A stretch of 46,985 nt of DNA from Planctomycetota bacterium (GTDB lineage Bacteria; Planctomycetota; Phycisphaerae; Phycisphaerales; SM1A02), in NCBI GenBank assembly GCA_003671055.1, contig QWPV01000008.1, positions 21,735 through 68,719 on the forward strand, given 5' to 3'. The position numbers and the translations under genes are program-made. This document shows, piece by piece, positions 16,239-25,976 of this stretch; position 1 is the stretch's first letter, and every line of letters starts with the position of its first letter. The notes below the pieces were generated by a model. That model did no database searches. It saw only the letters and a list, made by a program, of their open reading frames with translations, and had not been told where the DNA came from.

Positions 16239-17615
16239 TCACGGCATCGCTGCAGCAGTCAGATTCAACGATGGTGCACGCTTTGCTTCAAGCATCTGCG
16301 CGCTCGCGGATGATTGTGTCTCGATGATCGCGTTCGGAGTGCAGCGTTCCACAGATGCACCGAGGCTGTTGAGCGTGGCCTCGAGTCGGTGATAGCCGCG
16401 GTCGAGATAGTCGATGCGTGAAATCGTCGTGACGCCTTCAGCTGCCAGACCAGCCAACACCAAACTCGCGCTCGCACGAAGATCACTCGCCATCACTGGC
16501 GCGCCCTTGAGTTGGGTGAATCCACTGACGACGACGGTTGGTCCAAATCGCTGCAGATTCGCGCCCATGCGTGTGAGTTCTGCGACGTGCAGGAATCGTT
16601 CGGCGTAGATCTTCTCGGTGATCACCGAATTGCCCTGCGCAAAGCAGAGCAACGTCATGAACTGCGCTTGAAGGTCGGTGGGAAATCCAGGATGCGGTTG
16701 CGTCGTGATTTGCGTTGGCTTGAGCCCGCGCACACTTGTCACACGAACCGACGCATGCATTGGATCTTGATTGTGGTCGAGTCGATCGACGACGACACCG
16801 ATTTGATCGAATCGATCGACGACGGCGAGCATGCAGTCGAATGGAAAGTCATCAATGATGATGTCGCCATTGGTCACTGCAGCAGCCACCGCATATGTAC
16901 CAGCGACGATGCGGTCAGGCATCACGGTGTATTCCGCGCCGCCGAGCTCCTTGACGCCTTCGATGATGATGCGCGGACTTCCAGCGCCACGAATCTTTGC
17001 GCCCATCTTGATGAGCATGTTCGCGAGATCAACAACTTCTGGCTCGCACGCTGCGCACTCGATCGTCGTACGACCCTCTGCAAGCGTGGCCGCGCACATG
17101 ACATTCGCGGTACCGAGCACAGTGGAACCATTTGGTCCACCGAGGAAGATCGTCGTCCCCTTCAGTTGCGGTGCGGTCACGGACATGTCGCCGGCGTTGA
17201 GTTCGATCTTTGCACCGAGCGATTGCATACCGCGAAGATGCAGATCAATGGGCCGTTCACCAAACGCGCATCCGCCCGGCATCGCAATCACCGCGCGATG
17301 TCGTCGCGCGAGCATCGGACCGAGCACAGAGATCGACGCACGCATCGTGCTGACAATCTCGTAGCGCGTATGGACTTGCGTTTCATCCACTGAACGGAGC
17401 GTGACAGTGCCGCTCTCGCCCTTCACTTCCACGCCAAGTTCCCGCAGCAGCGAGATCATGTTGCTGATGTCAGTGAGCGCAGGAACGTTGTGCAGCGTCA
17501 CCGTCTGATCGGTGAGCAGGACGGCGGCCAACAAGGGCAGCGCGGCGTTCTTCGAGCCATCAACCTTGACGCGTCCCGCAAGACGCTTACCACCCTGGAT
17601 ACGGAAATAGTCCAT
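16239..17615 (-). CDS. murA: UDP-N-acetylglucosamine 1-carboxyvinyltransferase
   Basis: First committed step of peptidoglycan synthesis: transfers enolpyruvate from PEP to UDP-GlcNAc. The 458-residue protein starts MDYFRIQGGKRLAGRVKVDG and has the catalytic loop GGCAFGERPIDLH with the active-site Cys (fosfomycin target), DGSKNAALPLLAA with the conserved Lys-Asn, and HPGFPTDLQAQFM. Start set at the ATG at 17615 because MurA proteins begin there; an in-frame ATG at 17681 would add 22 residues without similarity. Convergent with rho, with only ~20 bp between stops. Confidence 0.96.
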   Translation of the reverse strand: MDYFRIQGGKRLAGRVKVDGSKNAALPLLAAVLLTDQTVTLHNVPALTDISNMISLLRELGVEVKGESGTVTLRSVDETQVHTRYEIVSTMRASISVLGPMLARRHRAVIAMPGGCAFGERPIDLHLRGMQSLGAKIELNAGDMSVTAPQLKGTTIFLGGPNGSTVLGTANVMCAATLAEGRTTIECAACEPEVVDLANMLIKMGAKIRGAGSPRIIIEGVKELGGAEYTVMPDRIVAGTYAVAAAVTNGDIIIDDFPFDCMLAVVDRFDQIGVVVDRLDHNQDPMHASVRVTSVRGLKPTQITTQPHPGFPTDLQAQFMTLLCFAQGNSVITEKIYAERFLHVAELTRMGANLQRFGPTVVVSGFTQLKGAPVMASDLRASASLVLAGLAAEGVTTISRIDYLDRGYHRLEATLNSLGASVERCTPNAIIETQSSASAQMLEAKRAPSLNLTAAAMP

Positions 17616-17893
17616 TGCGCACACTCTCGTAATAAATCTCGACATCCTTGCTGAGACCCCGCTGCATGGAGAATCCACCACCGCGGGACGCTAATTCTTC
17701 GGCGTTTCACTCTCAAGTGCTGCAGACTCACATGACGCCACATTTTCGGCGGCACTACTTGCACCGCCCGCATAACCCAACCACTTCTATCGTCGCATCG
17801 GCACTTCCTGCCGTGTGTGCGTGAATCGAATCGTACTGTCATTCATGGTCATCGTGATTGGAAGTTCGGGGGCATAGACGAAGGAGATTTTAG
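17616..17893. other. Divergent intergenic region murA / fibro-slime gene
   Basis: 278 bp upstream of both genes. A strong Shine-Dalgarno (AAGGAG, 17880-17885) serves the rightward gene. No clear promoter pair, repeat or RNA structure was found. Confidence 0.5.
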
Positions 17894-18853
17894 ATGGATC
17901 GACAATTGAAATCAGCGCTTGGATTCGACGCGCGTACCCAGCAGGGTGCGTTCGTCCTCGCGGGGCTTACTGCCGCGCTGCTCCTCACCGTATCGATGCC
18001 GTCGGGCGCGATCGCGTCGCCAGACCCGAGCACGCCACCGCCACCGACCGCCATCACGCTCACTGGCGTGGTGCGCGACTTCAAAGAGCGCACCGTGCAG
18101 AACGGGCATCCGGACTTTGAAATCACCCCAACCCATGGTTACGCCCACTACTGCGGCGCGCTTTCCGCGGACCTCGGTTCGGACGGAAAGCCGGTGTTCA
18201 TCGGGCAAGGCTTCAAAGTGAAGTCAGGCTACGAATGGCGCAATTCCGCGGGAAAAAACATCTGTTGGCGGCTCTACGACCCCGCACGCGGCGACCTCAT
18301 CGGCAAGAAGGATGGAACCTACATCGACAACGGCGGCATCACGAACGCTGCCAGTTTCGCAACGTGGTTCCATGACGAGCCCGGCAAGAATCTGTCGTGC
18401 CCGCTCTCCCTTGTGCTGAACCGATCTGCAGATGGTTCGTATGTGTTCGACTCGACGATCGACCCGCAGTGCGTGGCCAATGGTGGGTTCTTCCCCATCG
18501 AAGGTCAGCTCTTCGGGAATCCTGGGGGCAGCCCGAATCGCAACTTCCACTTCACCTACGAGTTGCATACCGAGTTCACTTACGACTCGGCCGGCGCGCA
18601 GATGTTCCTCTTCCGCGGCGATGATGATGTGTGGGTATACGTCAACGGCCGCATGGTGATCGATCTTGGTGGCGTCCACTCAGCGGTGGAGCAGCGTGTC
18701 GAACTCAATCGCCTCGGACTCACCAATGGCGAGGTCTACACGCTCGACTTCTTCTTCGCTGAACGCCACCGAACGCAGTCGAACTTCCGCATCCAGACCA
18801 ATCTGCTCCTGCACACAGCGTCGGTTCCATCTGTCACGAGCGCGTTCGACTAA
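17894..18853 (+). CDS. Exported fibro-slime domain protein
   Basis: 319 residues with a hydrophobic N-terminal segment (residues ~19-42, FVLAGLTAALLLTVSM) that fits a signal peptide or anchor after a long charged start. The C-terminal half carries the fibro-slime domain signature: DDDVWVYVNGRMVIDLGG at ~243-260, then GEVYTLDFFFAERHRTQSN. This domain, related to PA14-like folds, occurs in surface proteins of fibrobacters, myxobacteria and slime moulds and is linked to carbohydrate or adhesive functions. No sorting tail or dockerin is visible. Strong AAGGAG 8 bp before the ATG. Probably a single-gene unit. Confidence 0.85.
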   Translation: MDRQLKSALGFDARTQQGAFVLAGLTAALLLTVSMPSGAIASPDPSTPPPPTAITLTGVVRDFKERTVQNGHPDFEITPTHGYAHYCGALSADLGSDGKPVFIGQGFKVKSGYEWRNSAGKNICWRLYDPARGDLIGKKDGTYIDNGGITNAASFATWFHDEPGKNLSCPLSLVLNRSADGSYVFDSTIDPQCVANGGFFPIEGQLFGNPGGSPNRNFHFTYELHTEFTYDSAGAQMFLFRGDDDVWVYVNGRMVIDLGGVHSAVEQRVELNRLGLTNGEVYTLDFFFAERHRTQSNFRIQTNLLLHTASVPSVTSAFD

Positions 18854-18988
18854 GCAATCTTCGGCTCCGCGCCCATCTTTGGGCTCGATGCCGTGGTTGA
18901 CTCGTCACCGACTGCTTGCGACATCGCTCGCACGAATCCCTGAAACAGGGGATTTCGTGCGGGCGATTTGCTTGTTACATTCGCGCGC

Positions 18989-20014
18989 ATGACCGTGACC
19001 GACCGCGAGCCTGAACCGAACGCCCCTGTGCTGCCAGAGGTGCGCATGCACGTTGCGATGCCGAACGCTCCAGTTGTTGGGCGAATCGCGGCGACCGCGC
19101 TTTGCACGCGCGGCAAGAGCGCCTCGTTTGTGCGCCATGTCGAGATCGACATCACAGGCACTGCGCTCGAAGGAACATTTCGCGCAGGGCAGAGCTTCGG
19201 GGTCATCCCTGATGGCGTCGACGCGCACGGCAAGCCGCACAAAGTTCGCCTCTATTCACTGGCGAGTCCAACGTGGGGCGAGGATGGTTTCGGCCGCGTC
19301 ATCGCAACTACGCCGAAGCGACTTCTCGCCGAACGTGAGCCGCACGCGCCGAAAGATGATCCACTCGATCACTCGCTGTTTGTTGGCGTATGTTCGAATT
19401 GGCTCTGCGATCGCAAGCCAGGTGATGCGGTGCAACTCAGCGGTCCCAACGGCAAGCGATTCGTGCTTCCGACAGATCCTGATGCACACAACTATTTCTT
19501 GCTCGCAACTGGCACAGGCATCGCGCCGTTCCGCGGTTTCTTGATGGAGTTGCTTGAAGGACCTCCCGCGCATTCCCCCGCTGCTTCCACGTGGAAACGC
19601 TGCGCGAGCCGCATCGATTTGGTGATGGGCGTGGCGTACGCGAATGACTTGCTGTACGACGGATGGATTCGCGACCTTGCTGCGAAGCACTCAAACTTCC
19701 ACTACCACACCGCGATCTCGCGTGAAGCGCAGCGCGATGGATCGAAGGGCGAGTACGTGCATCAGTGCATTGATCGCAAGCTCAAGGATTCGAGTGGCTG
19801 CATGGAATCGCTTCGATCCGACCGCACGCTCATCTATGTCTGCGGACTCGCGGGCATGCAAGTGGGCGTCTTCCAGACACTACTCAAGCACGAGATCGAT
19901 GGCTACATGAAGATTGGCGAAGCGCTCGCAGGAACGCCGTCAAGCGAATGGACAGCGGAGCAAATCAAGCGCAGCGTGCGACCGACGCATCGATGCATGC
20001 TCGAAGTCTATTGA
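18989..20014 (+). CDS. Plant-type ferredoxin-NADP(+) reductase family protein
   Basis: FAD- and NADP-binding oxidoreductase of the plant-type FNR family. Motifs: FAD-binding VRLYSLAS, GVCSNWLCDRKPGD, NADP-binding LLATGTGIAPFRGFL, YVCGLAGMQVGVFQTL, and the C-terminal LEVY with the terminal Tyr that stacks on the flavin. Start: ATG at 18989 preferred; an in-frame TTG at 18968 would add seven residues. About 341 residues. It could equally be the reductase of an oxygenase such as BoxA, but no partner gene is near, so ferredoxin/NADPH exchange is the safer call. Converges with fumC. Confidence 0.88.
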   Translation: MTVTDREPEPNAPVLPEVRMHVAMPNAPVVGRIAATALCTRGKSASFVRHVEIDITGTALEGTFRAGQSFGVIPDGVDAHGKPHKVRLYSLASPTWGEDGFGRVIATTPKRLLAEREPHAPKDDPLDHSLFVGVCSNWLCDRKPGDAVQLSGPNGKRFVLPTDPDAHNYFLLATGTGIAPFRGFLMELLEGPPAHSPAASTWKRCASRIDLVMGVAYANDLLYDGWIRDLAAKHSNFHYHTAISREAQRDGSKGEYVHQCIDRKLKDSSGCMESLRSDRTLIYVCGLAGMQVGVFQTLLKHEIDGYMKIGEALAGTPSSEWTAEQIKRSVRPTHRCMLEVY

Positions 20015-20040
20015 TCGCGCGCGCGTCCAGGTTCATCGCT

Positions 20041-20063
20041 GGTTGATCGCTAGATCATCAACC
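20041..20063. terminator. Weak hairpin between FNR and fumC ends
   Basis: GGTTGAT (20041-20047) pairs with ATCAACC (20057-20063) around a 9-bp loop, overlapping the fumC stop codon. No T-run follows on either strand. It may mark the end of both convergent genes, but support is thin. Confidence 0.3.
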
Positions 20064-21587
20064 GCCGCCGGGACCCTTGCCGCCCGGCTTCGTCATCGAT
20101 GTCGCGTTCAGCAATCGATCGAGTGACTTTGCGTCGACAATTCCCGTCCGCATGCAGTATTCGCGCACCGTTTCGCCAGTCTTGAATGCTTCCTTCGCAA
20201 CTTTGGCTGCTGCGTCGTAACCAATCACTGGCGCGAGTGACGTGCACATCATCAAACTCTTTTCCACTGTCGCTGCAGCGGCGGGCAGAAGTTCAAGTCC
20301 GTCCACGCACTTCTCGACAAACATGCGGCTTGCGTTCGCGAGCAACTCGATGGATTCGAGCATCCGCTCAGAGATCAGTGGCATCGTGACATTGAGTTCG
20401 AGCATCGAGCCCACGCCGCCCATCGCTGCACAACTGATGGTCGTGTCATTGCCGATCACTTGGCACGAAACCATGATCACACTCTCGCAGATCACGGGGT
20501 TCACCTTGCCGGGCATGATCGATGAACCAGGCTGCGTTGCGGGCAGTGCGAGTTCGCCGAAGCCGCAGCGCGGACCAGATCCAAGCAAGCGAAGATCGCT
20601 CGCAATCTTGGAGAGGCTCACCGCGATCGTCTTCAACTGTCCGTGCGCTTCCACCACGCAATCGCGTGTCGCTTGCGCTTCGAAGTGGTTCTTCGCTTCG
20701 ATGAACTTCACGCCGGTCGCTTCATAAAGCAATCCGCACACCGTGCGCGCAAATTTCGGATGCGCGTTGATGCCTGTGCCGACCGCAGTGCCGCCGAGGG
20801 GAATATTCTCCGCGAGTGCTTTGACCGCACTTTGCGCGCGAACAATTCCGTACTCCACCGCTGCTGCATAACCAGAGAATTCTTGCCCAACACGAATCGG
20901 CGTCGCGTCCATGAGATGCGTGCGGCCGATCTTGACAACCTTGTCCCACGCCTTCTCCTTCGCACGCAAACCCTTCGCGAGTGCAGTGAGCGCTGGAATG
21001 AGCTCTTCGACAATCGCGACTGCGCCAGCGATTTGCATCGAAGTCGGGAAGGTGTCGTTGGAACTCTGTCCGTAATTCACGTGATCATTGGGATGCACGG
21101 GATCCTTCGATCCGACGGGCTTCCCTGCACGACGGCTCGCGACATTCGCGATCACCTCGTTCACATTCATGTTCGTGCTCGTACCTGATCCAGTCTGAAA
21201 CACATCAATCGGAAAGTGCTGCATGAACGCGTGTTGTGCGCCCTGCTGCGACGGATCCGCAAATTCCGCGAGAATTTCGTTGCACGCACCGACGACTGCC
21301 TTCGCTTTCGCTGCGTCGATCAACCCAAGTTTCGCATTGGCTTCCGCTGCACAGCGCTTGAGGAGAACATGTGCTTCGATCTGCATTTGCGGCACTGGAC
21401 GGAACGACACGGGGAAGTTCAACACGGCTCGCTGCGTCGTTGCGCCGTGCAGCAGGGACGCGTGCACGTGCATCTCCCCCATTGAATCCGCCTCCATCCG
21501 CTTTGATACAGCGGAGGCGGCGAGCGATGGGGAGGCCTTGGGAGCTGTCTTCGAAGCTGGCGTCTTGCGTGGTGTCTTTGTCGGCAT
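20058..21587 (-). CDS. fumC: Class II fumarate hydratase
   Basis: TCA-cycle enzyme interconverting fumarate and malate. Signatures: GSGTSTNMNVNEVIANVA, HPNDHVNYGQSSNDTFPTS (fumarase-type rather than aspartase-type), GRTHLMDATPIRVGQEFSGY and the superfamily motif GSSIMPGKVNP. Start at the ATG at 21587, giving 509 residues; the open frame extends far upstream only as antisense to the TPR gene. The first ~35 residues (MPTKTPRKTPASKTAPKA...) are a Lys/Pro/Thr-rich extension absent from typical FumC. The short tail KPGGKGPGGG is also unusual. Confidence 0.94.
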   Translation of the reverse strand: MPTKTPRKTPASKTAPKASPSLAASAVSKRMEADSMGEMHVHASLLHGATTQRAVLNFPVSFRPVPQMQIEAHVLLKRCAAEANAKLGLIDAAKAKAVVGACNEILAEFADPSQQGAQHAFMQHFPIDVFQTGSGTSTNMNVNEVIANVASRRAGKPVGSKDPVHPNDHVNYGQSSNDTFPTSMQIAGAVAIVEELIPALTALAKGLRAKEKAWDKVVKIGRTHLMDATPIRVGQEFSGYAAAVEYGIVRAQSAVKALAENIPLGGTAVGTGINAHPKFARTVCGLLYEATGVKFIEAKNHFEAQATRDCVVEAHGQLKTIAVSLSKIASDLRLLGSGPRCGFGELALPATQPGSSIMPGKVNPVICESVIMVSCQVIGNDTTISCAAMGGVGSMLELNVTMPLISERMLESIELLANASRMFVEKCVDGLELLPAAAATVEKSLMMCTSLAPVIGYDAAAKVAKEAFKTGETVREYCMRTGIVDAKSLDRLLNATSMTKPGGKGPGGG

Positions 21588-21737
21588 GCTGATTCGCTCA
21601 AGAGTGTGGAAGCGCGAATGATATGCGCCACTTCGTTGGGTGGGATCTCGCGCAATTTCGGGAAGAACTCTCGCCGTTTCGCCGCGAGAAGCTACGCTGT
21701 ATCGAAGGTTCGGGTACCGATTTCGAGGACTTGTCCG

Positions 21738-23072
21738 ATGGCTAAGAGCACTCGTGGAGAACAGCATGCGCGCCGAGCCCGCGACTTTTTGCGGCAAGGT
21801 CGCTTCGTCGAAGCAGAGCGCGAGTTGCGTCATGCGATCGCGAGTAACCCGGGACGCGTGGATTGGCTCTTCAACCTCGGTTGGACACTCGAAGCTGCAG
21901 GACGACATAACGATGCGCTCACGGAATATGCGCGTGCTGCACGCGGCGCACCGAAAGAACGCGATCCACATCTCGCGATGGGACTCTTGCTCGCACGGCT
22001 CGGCAAACACGCAGATGCTGTGAAGCCGCTCGAGTCCGCGATGAGTTGCGATCCGAAATGCGAAACCGCATGCGCCATGCTCATTCGCGCGAACGCACTG
22101 CTTGGAAAGCACGACGACGCAGAGGTCGCGTATTTCGTCGGACTTCAAACGCTCGATCACGCAGCGACCTGCCATCTCGAAATGGCGCGAAGCCTCGTCA
22201 CCCGCAAAGATGCGGTGCGTGCCGAACAGTGCTTCCGCAAGGCGCTCATCGAAGGACCATCCATTCCAGGTATTCGTGCAGAACTCGCGCGCGTGCTTGT
22301 CGTGGTTGGACGCACCAAGGATGCTGCGGGCCTCTTGCGTGATGAGTTGAGCCGAGGACCAACGCCGCCCGCGCTCGGTCACGACATCGCGCTGTTGATG
22401 TCGCAAATCAATCGACCGCGAGAAGCGCTCGATCTCCTGCAACATGTCATTCGCGCAGAACCGCGTCACGCGAAAGCGCATCTTCTCGCTGCGCGTCTGT
22501 GCCGCCGAGAAGGACAATTCCAGCGCGCGGCGCATCACCTTGCTGCTGTGCGCAAACTTGCGAGTGATGTGCCGACAGCTGCACTTGAAGCCGCGCTCCA
22601 TGCGATTCGTCGCGACGCAATTCCGCAAGCGCGTCTCGCACTTGAAGAAGAGCTCTCCCGACACAGTTTGCCGGCGGATCGCGTAGGCGCGCTCGAACTC
22701 TTAGGCGCATTGATCGACACGGGAAGCGCGGCTCGCGCGCTCGGGTTGCTTCGCGGTCGCTTCGGCCTCGCAACGAAGAATCTCGATGTACTACGACTCG
22801 CATCGCGCGCAGCGTTCGCATCAAGCCAACACGCCATCGCCGGCGGACTCGCACGACGAATCCTCGCACTCGACGCAACAGACGCTGCGAGCTACTCGAA
22901 TCTTGCGCGCACCGCGATGGATCGCAACGCACTCCGCAGCGCCCGCAGATGGATCCAACGCGGCATCACAAAGTGCCCAAGCGACGCAGGACTCCAACGC
23001 CTACTCATCGCATGGCGCTGGAAGATCGCATTCGGCGGTTGGTGGACATTGCTCCGCAACGCAAAGCGTTAG
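21738..23072 (+). CDS. Tetratricopeptide repeat protein
   Basis: 444-residue protein composed largely of TPR-like helical hairpins, for example ARDFLRQGRFVEAERELRHA followed by NPGRVDWLFNLGWTLEAAGR with NDALTEYARA, LGKHADAVKPLESAM, RAEQCFRKALIEGPSIPG and REALDLLQHVIRAEPRHA. TPRs serve as protein-binding scaffolds. No signal peptide, so cytoplasmic. Start at the ATG at 21738 (MAKSTRGEQHARRARDF), where repeat-like sequence begins; an ATG at 21606 would add 44 unrelated residues. The partner is unknown. It is convergent with rpsR. Confidence 0.85.
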   Translation: MAKSTRGEQHARRARDFLRQGRFVEAERELRHAIASNPGRVDWLFNLGWTLEAAGRHNDALTEYARAARGAPKERDPHLAMGLLLARLGKHADAVKPLESAMSCDPKCETACAMLIRANALLGKHDDAEVAYFVGLQTLDHAATCHLEMARSLVTRKDAVRAEQCFRKALIEGPSIPGIRAELARVLVVVGRTKDAAGLLRDELSRGPTPPALGHDIALLMSQINRPREALDLLQHVIRAEPRHAKAHLLAARLCRREGQFQRAAHHLAAVRKLASDVPTAALEAALHAIRRDAIPQARLALEEELSRHSLPADRVGALELLGALIDTGSAARALGLLRGRFGLATKNLDVLRLASRAAFASSQHAIAGGLARRILALDATDAASYSNLARTAMDRNALRSARRWIQRGITKCPSDAGLQRLLIAWRWKIAFGGWWTLLRNAKR

Positions 23073-23087
23073 CGCGAGCTCAGGCGA

Positions 23088-23104
23088 CGGTGGCTCCGCC
23101 ACCG
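23088..23104. terminator. Small GC hairpin between TPR gene and rpsR
   Basis: CGGTGGC-TCC-GCCACCG is a perfect 7-bp stem in the 103-bp gap between convergent genes. No T-run follows, so a terminator role is tentative. Confidence 0.3.
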
Positions 23105-23175
23105 AGCCGTACGAAAGCGATTGATGAATTTGCCGCTTGGGGCAGAATTCATCCTGAGCGCTAGATCATGCGCTC

Positions 23176-23439
23176 TTAAACGGTCGCGCTTGTGTACGGC
23201 AGCAGCGCCATGAATCGCGCGCGCTTGATGGCTTGCGCGAGAGCGGCTTGCTCTTGAGCTGTTGCACCGGTGCGCTTGCGCGAATAGATCTTGCCGTTTG
23301 GCGTCATCATGCGACGGAGTTCGTCGACTTGGCGGTAGTCAACGTACGGTCGTTCACCCACACCCAACTTGAGCTTGAACTTTGGAGCTGGGGTGAAGGA
23401 ATTCGAGGGGTCGTTGTAACCAGAAGATGCGTTGCTCAT
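23176..23439 (-). CDS. rpsR: 30S ribosomal protein S18
   Basis: Small-subunit protein that pairs with S6. The 87-residue product contains VDYRQVDELRRMMTPNGKIY, SRKRTGATAQEQAALAQAIK and RARFMALLPYTS, matching S18. The N-terminal ~30 residues replace the Cys-containing segment found in zinc-type S18. The usual neighbours rpsF, ssb and rplI are not nearby, so rpsR is a solitary gene here. Confidence 0.96.
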   Translation of the reverse strand: MSNASSGYNDPSNSFTPAPKFKLKLGVGERPYVDYRQVDELRRMMTPNGKIYSRKRTGATAQEQAALAQAIKRARFMALLPYTSATV

Positions 23440-23702
23440 TCAAAGATCCTTTTGCGCGCCGCAGGTCGGCGGTGCGCCACGAAGCAGTCCAGACACCTGT
23501 CGCGGATGCCCTCACACTTGAAAGTGCGAAGGCAGCCCTCCAACGTGGAGAGCGACGGGTCGACGAGTCTAGCACAATCAGGGCTGTTTCCCACCCTGAG
23601 AGAGTCCGAAACTCTTCGATGAATTCGCCTGTCTTCTCCCGAACTGAAAGTTCTTCCTGCATTCCTCCTATCCGGTGCTAGATTCTCTTTGAAAGCGAGA
23701 CC

Positions 23703-24380
23703 GTGATAGTGGGTTCAGCCAGCCTCAATCCTAGCGAGATTTTCCGCCACTTCACCTGCGCCGTCGTCCTCACTGAGGGGGAGGCCGCCGCAGGAGATGT
23801 TCTATTGGAAAGCATCAAGAAGGCGAAGTTGACGACCGTGTTTATGAGCCACCCGCTCGAAGCATGGGCGGGTCTGCTTCGGCTCGAATTACTTGGCGCC
23901 GATTTGGATCACGGTGCCCAACGGCGTACCGCCCTCTTCGTGCTCGATCGCGATGCCTGGGATGATCTCTCTTTGCTCTTCTCGAAGGTCCGCGAACTGC
24001 TTCCAAATGTTTCCGTGTGGATCATCGCCGATGCACTCGCGATCGAGGTGTACTCCGGATTCACCCACAGCGCAGGTGTCTCGACTCCAGTCGCGCTTGA
24101 CCTCAACCCTCCTGCGACGAATGCAAACAATGGACTGCGCATCGTTGGAACTGACGCTGACGAGCCGCGCGCGCTCGACGGCATTGAAGTTGACTTGATC
24201 GACGCGACGCGTGCATCGGAAGACAACGGCGACGAAGACGACGCGCCTGAACATGATCCAGACGCGACGCCGACCACTGCAGTGTCGAGTGAAGAACTCG
24301 CGATGCTCCTCGAAATGTTTCCCGATGAACCTGCGCGCGTGAACGACGAAATTGATCCGCGAGATCGGCGGCGTTCATGA
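23703..24380 (+). CDS. Hypothetical protein, first gene of c-di-GMP module
   Basis: 225 residues, GTG start. Not recognised by family. The first ~130 residues alternate hydrophobic strands and helices (CAVVLTEGEAAAGDVLLESI, TALFVLDRDAWDDLSLLF, NVSVWIIADALAIEVYSG), which resembles a flavodoxin/receiver-like fold; the last ~90 residues are acidic and low in complexity (EDNGDEDDAPEHDPDATP), likely disordered. Its stop overlaps the start of the GGDEF gene (ATGA), so the two are translationally coupled, and the protein probably works with the cyclase. Confidence 0.7.
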   Translation: MIVGSASLNPSEIFRHFTCAVVLTEGEAAAGDVLLESIKKAKLTTVFMSHPLEAWAGLLRLELLGADLDHGAQRRTALFVLDRDAWDDLSLLFSKVRELLPNVSVWIIADALAIEVYSGFTHSAGVSTPVALDLNPPATNANNGLRIVGTDADEPRALDGIEVDLIDATRASEDNGDEDDAPEHDPDATPTTAVSSEELAMLLEMFPDEPARVNDEIDPRDRRRS

Positions 24381-25903
24381 CGCATCCATCAAGCCGACCA
24401 GTTCCCTCGCGCGGTCACACACAAGGTGGTGCAACGCACGCGCCGCGCGTCCTCATCGTGGAAGGCGGACTGCAGTTGAACGTCACGCAGCTCTTGCGTG
24501 ACGTTGCACACATTCGCATTGAAGTTGCGGCGGACCTCTACACCGCACTTGCGCTTGCTGCGTCCAACATTGCGATTGATCCTGTGCGCGCCGTCTTTGT
24601 GCACCCTCATGCGGAAGGCTTCGATCTTGCGGCGGTACCCGCGGCCTTCCGTCGCATCAATCCTTCGATCGACACCGTATTGATCGCAGATCGCGCGAAT
24701 GCTGAAGCGGTGAGTACAGCGCTTGAGTGCGGTTTCGAAGCAATTCTGCTGCCTCCTCACGACTCCGCGCGTGTGAGCGAAGTTCTCGCAGCGGTTGGAC
24801 TGGTGCAACGCACGCCTGCGCATGCGCAGACTCCGCACGCAGAAGGACAGCGCCTCGTTGAACTCGCGATCGAACACGCGCGAGAACAAGCGCGTGACCG
24901 CGATGACATGGCGTCGCTCGGGCTTGGAGAGGCCGCGACGCACACTCTTTCGATGAAGGGCGAACCGCTTCTCCCCAACCGAAGCGCGCCTGCACGCACA
25001 CCTCCGCGCGAAGTTGCGAAAGAACAAGCGCCCGCCGCGGCTGCCGCTGAAGTTCCACGCGCGCTCGGTGATGTCGATCTCGTGCGTGCGATTCGTCAGG
25101 GCGATGATGTGGTCTCGCGTGCGATCGCGATTATCCGTCAGCACACTGGCACAGAAGATGTTCGATTCGCCGCTCCTTCCCGCGAAGGCCCGGTTCTCAA
25201 TGTGCGCGGCGTGCGTGTCGGCGACGAACGCAATCACTTCGGCGAGTTGTTGTCTTCCACGCTGAGCGAAGCCGCGCTCACTGGTTGGGCATCATGGATG
25301 CACGAGTGGCTTCTGCTCGAAAGCGAGTATGCGGAGTTGGATCGACTCGCATTCACCGATGAACTCACTGGCGCTGGCAATCGACGCGCGTTCGAACGCA
25401 TCGGTGTTGCGGAACTTGAAGCAGCACGCGCCGAACGACGGCAGATCAGCCTCGTCGCGTTTGATATCGATGACTTCAAGGTCTACAACGATCGCTTCGG
25501 TCATGATGCGGGTGATGCGGTGTTGCGTGAGACGGTGGAAGTCGTGCGCGCGTGCATCCGTCGCGGGGATCACATCTTCCGAATCGGCGGCGATGAATTC
25601 GTCGTGCTCTTCTGCGATCCGAGCGGTCCGCGCGCGGGTGGTGCGCAGAGTCCGGAGTCTGTCGAAGCAGTCTTCGCACGGTTCCAAACTGCGGTGGGCG
25701 AAATGCGCCTTCCACAAATCGGCGCGAGTGGTCCTGGCACAATTTCAGTATCAGCCGGACTTGCGACGTATCCGTGGGATGGAAGCGATCTCAAAGCGCT
25801 CGTCCACTATGCGGATCAACTCGCGATGCAATCCAAGCGCGGCGGGAAAAATGCGCTGACACTCGGTCCGAACTCAGGCGCGCCGCCCATCGCGGATCTG
25901 TGA
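24377..25903 (+). CDS. Diguanylate cyclase with N-terminal pseudo-receiver domain
   Basis: 508 residues. The C-terminal domain (~residues 325-500) is a GGDEF cyclase making c-di-GMP from GTP: DELTGAGNRRAFERI, FDIDDFKVYNDRFGHDAGD, the intact GGDEF at 404-408, and an inhibitory I-site RRGD exactly five residues before it. The N-terminal ~24-140 region resembles a response-regulator fold (RVLIVEGGLQLNVTQLLRDV), but the strand that normally carries the phosphorylated Asp reads RAVFVHPHAEGF, so phosphorylation is unlikely. A middle region of ~180 residues has no recognised domain. Coupled to the gene at 23703. Confidence 0.9.
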   Translation: MTHPSSRPVPSRGHTQGGATHAPRVLIVEGGLQLNVTQLLRDVAHIRIEVAADLYTALALAASNIAIDPVRAVFVHPHAEGFDLAAVPAAFRRINPSIDTVLIADRANAEAVSTALECGFEAILLPPHDSARVSEVLAAVGLVQRTPAHAQTPHAEGQRLVELAIEHAREQARDRDDMASLGLGEAATHTLSMKGEPLLPNRSAPARTPPREVAKEQAPAAAAAEVPRALGDVDLVRAIRQGDDVVSRAIAIIRQHTGTEDVRFAAPSREGPVLNVRGVRVGDERNHFGELLSSTLSEAALTGWASWMHEWLLLESEYAELDRLAFTDELTGAGNRRAFERIGVAELEAARAERRQISLVAFDIDDFKVYNDRFGHDAGDAVLRETVEVVRACIRRGDHIFRIGGDEFVVLFCDPSGPRAGGAQSPESVEAVFARFQTAVGEMRLPQIGASGPGTISVSAGLATYPWDGSDLKALVHYADQLAMQSKRGGKNALTLGPNSGAPPIADL

Positions 25904-25976
25904 ACATCGAAATTCGCAACCTTGATTGACTCTGAACCCGAGAGTTGCCGATGCCTTGTATCTGCAGACTTCTCCC

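Noticed and set aside
21588-22664. Long in-frame extension upstream of fumarase
   Set aside because: Antisense to the TPR gene and a product of GC-rich codon use; the fumarase start is at 21587.
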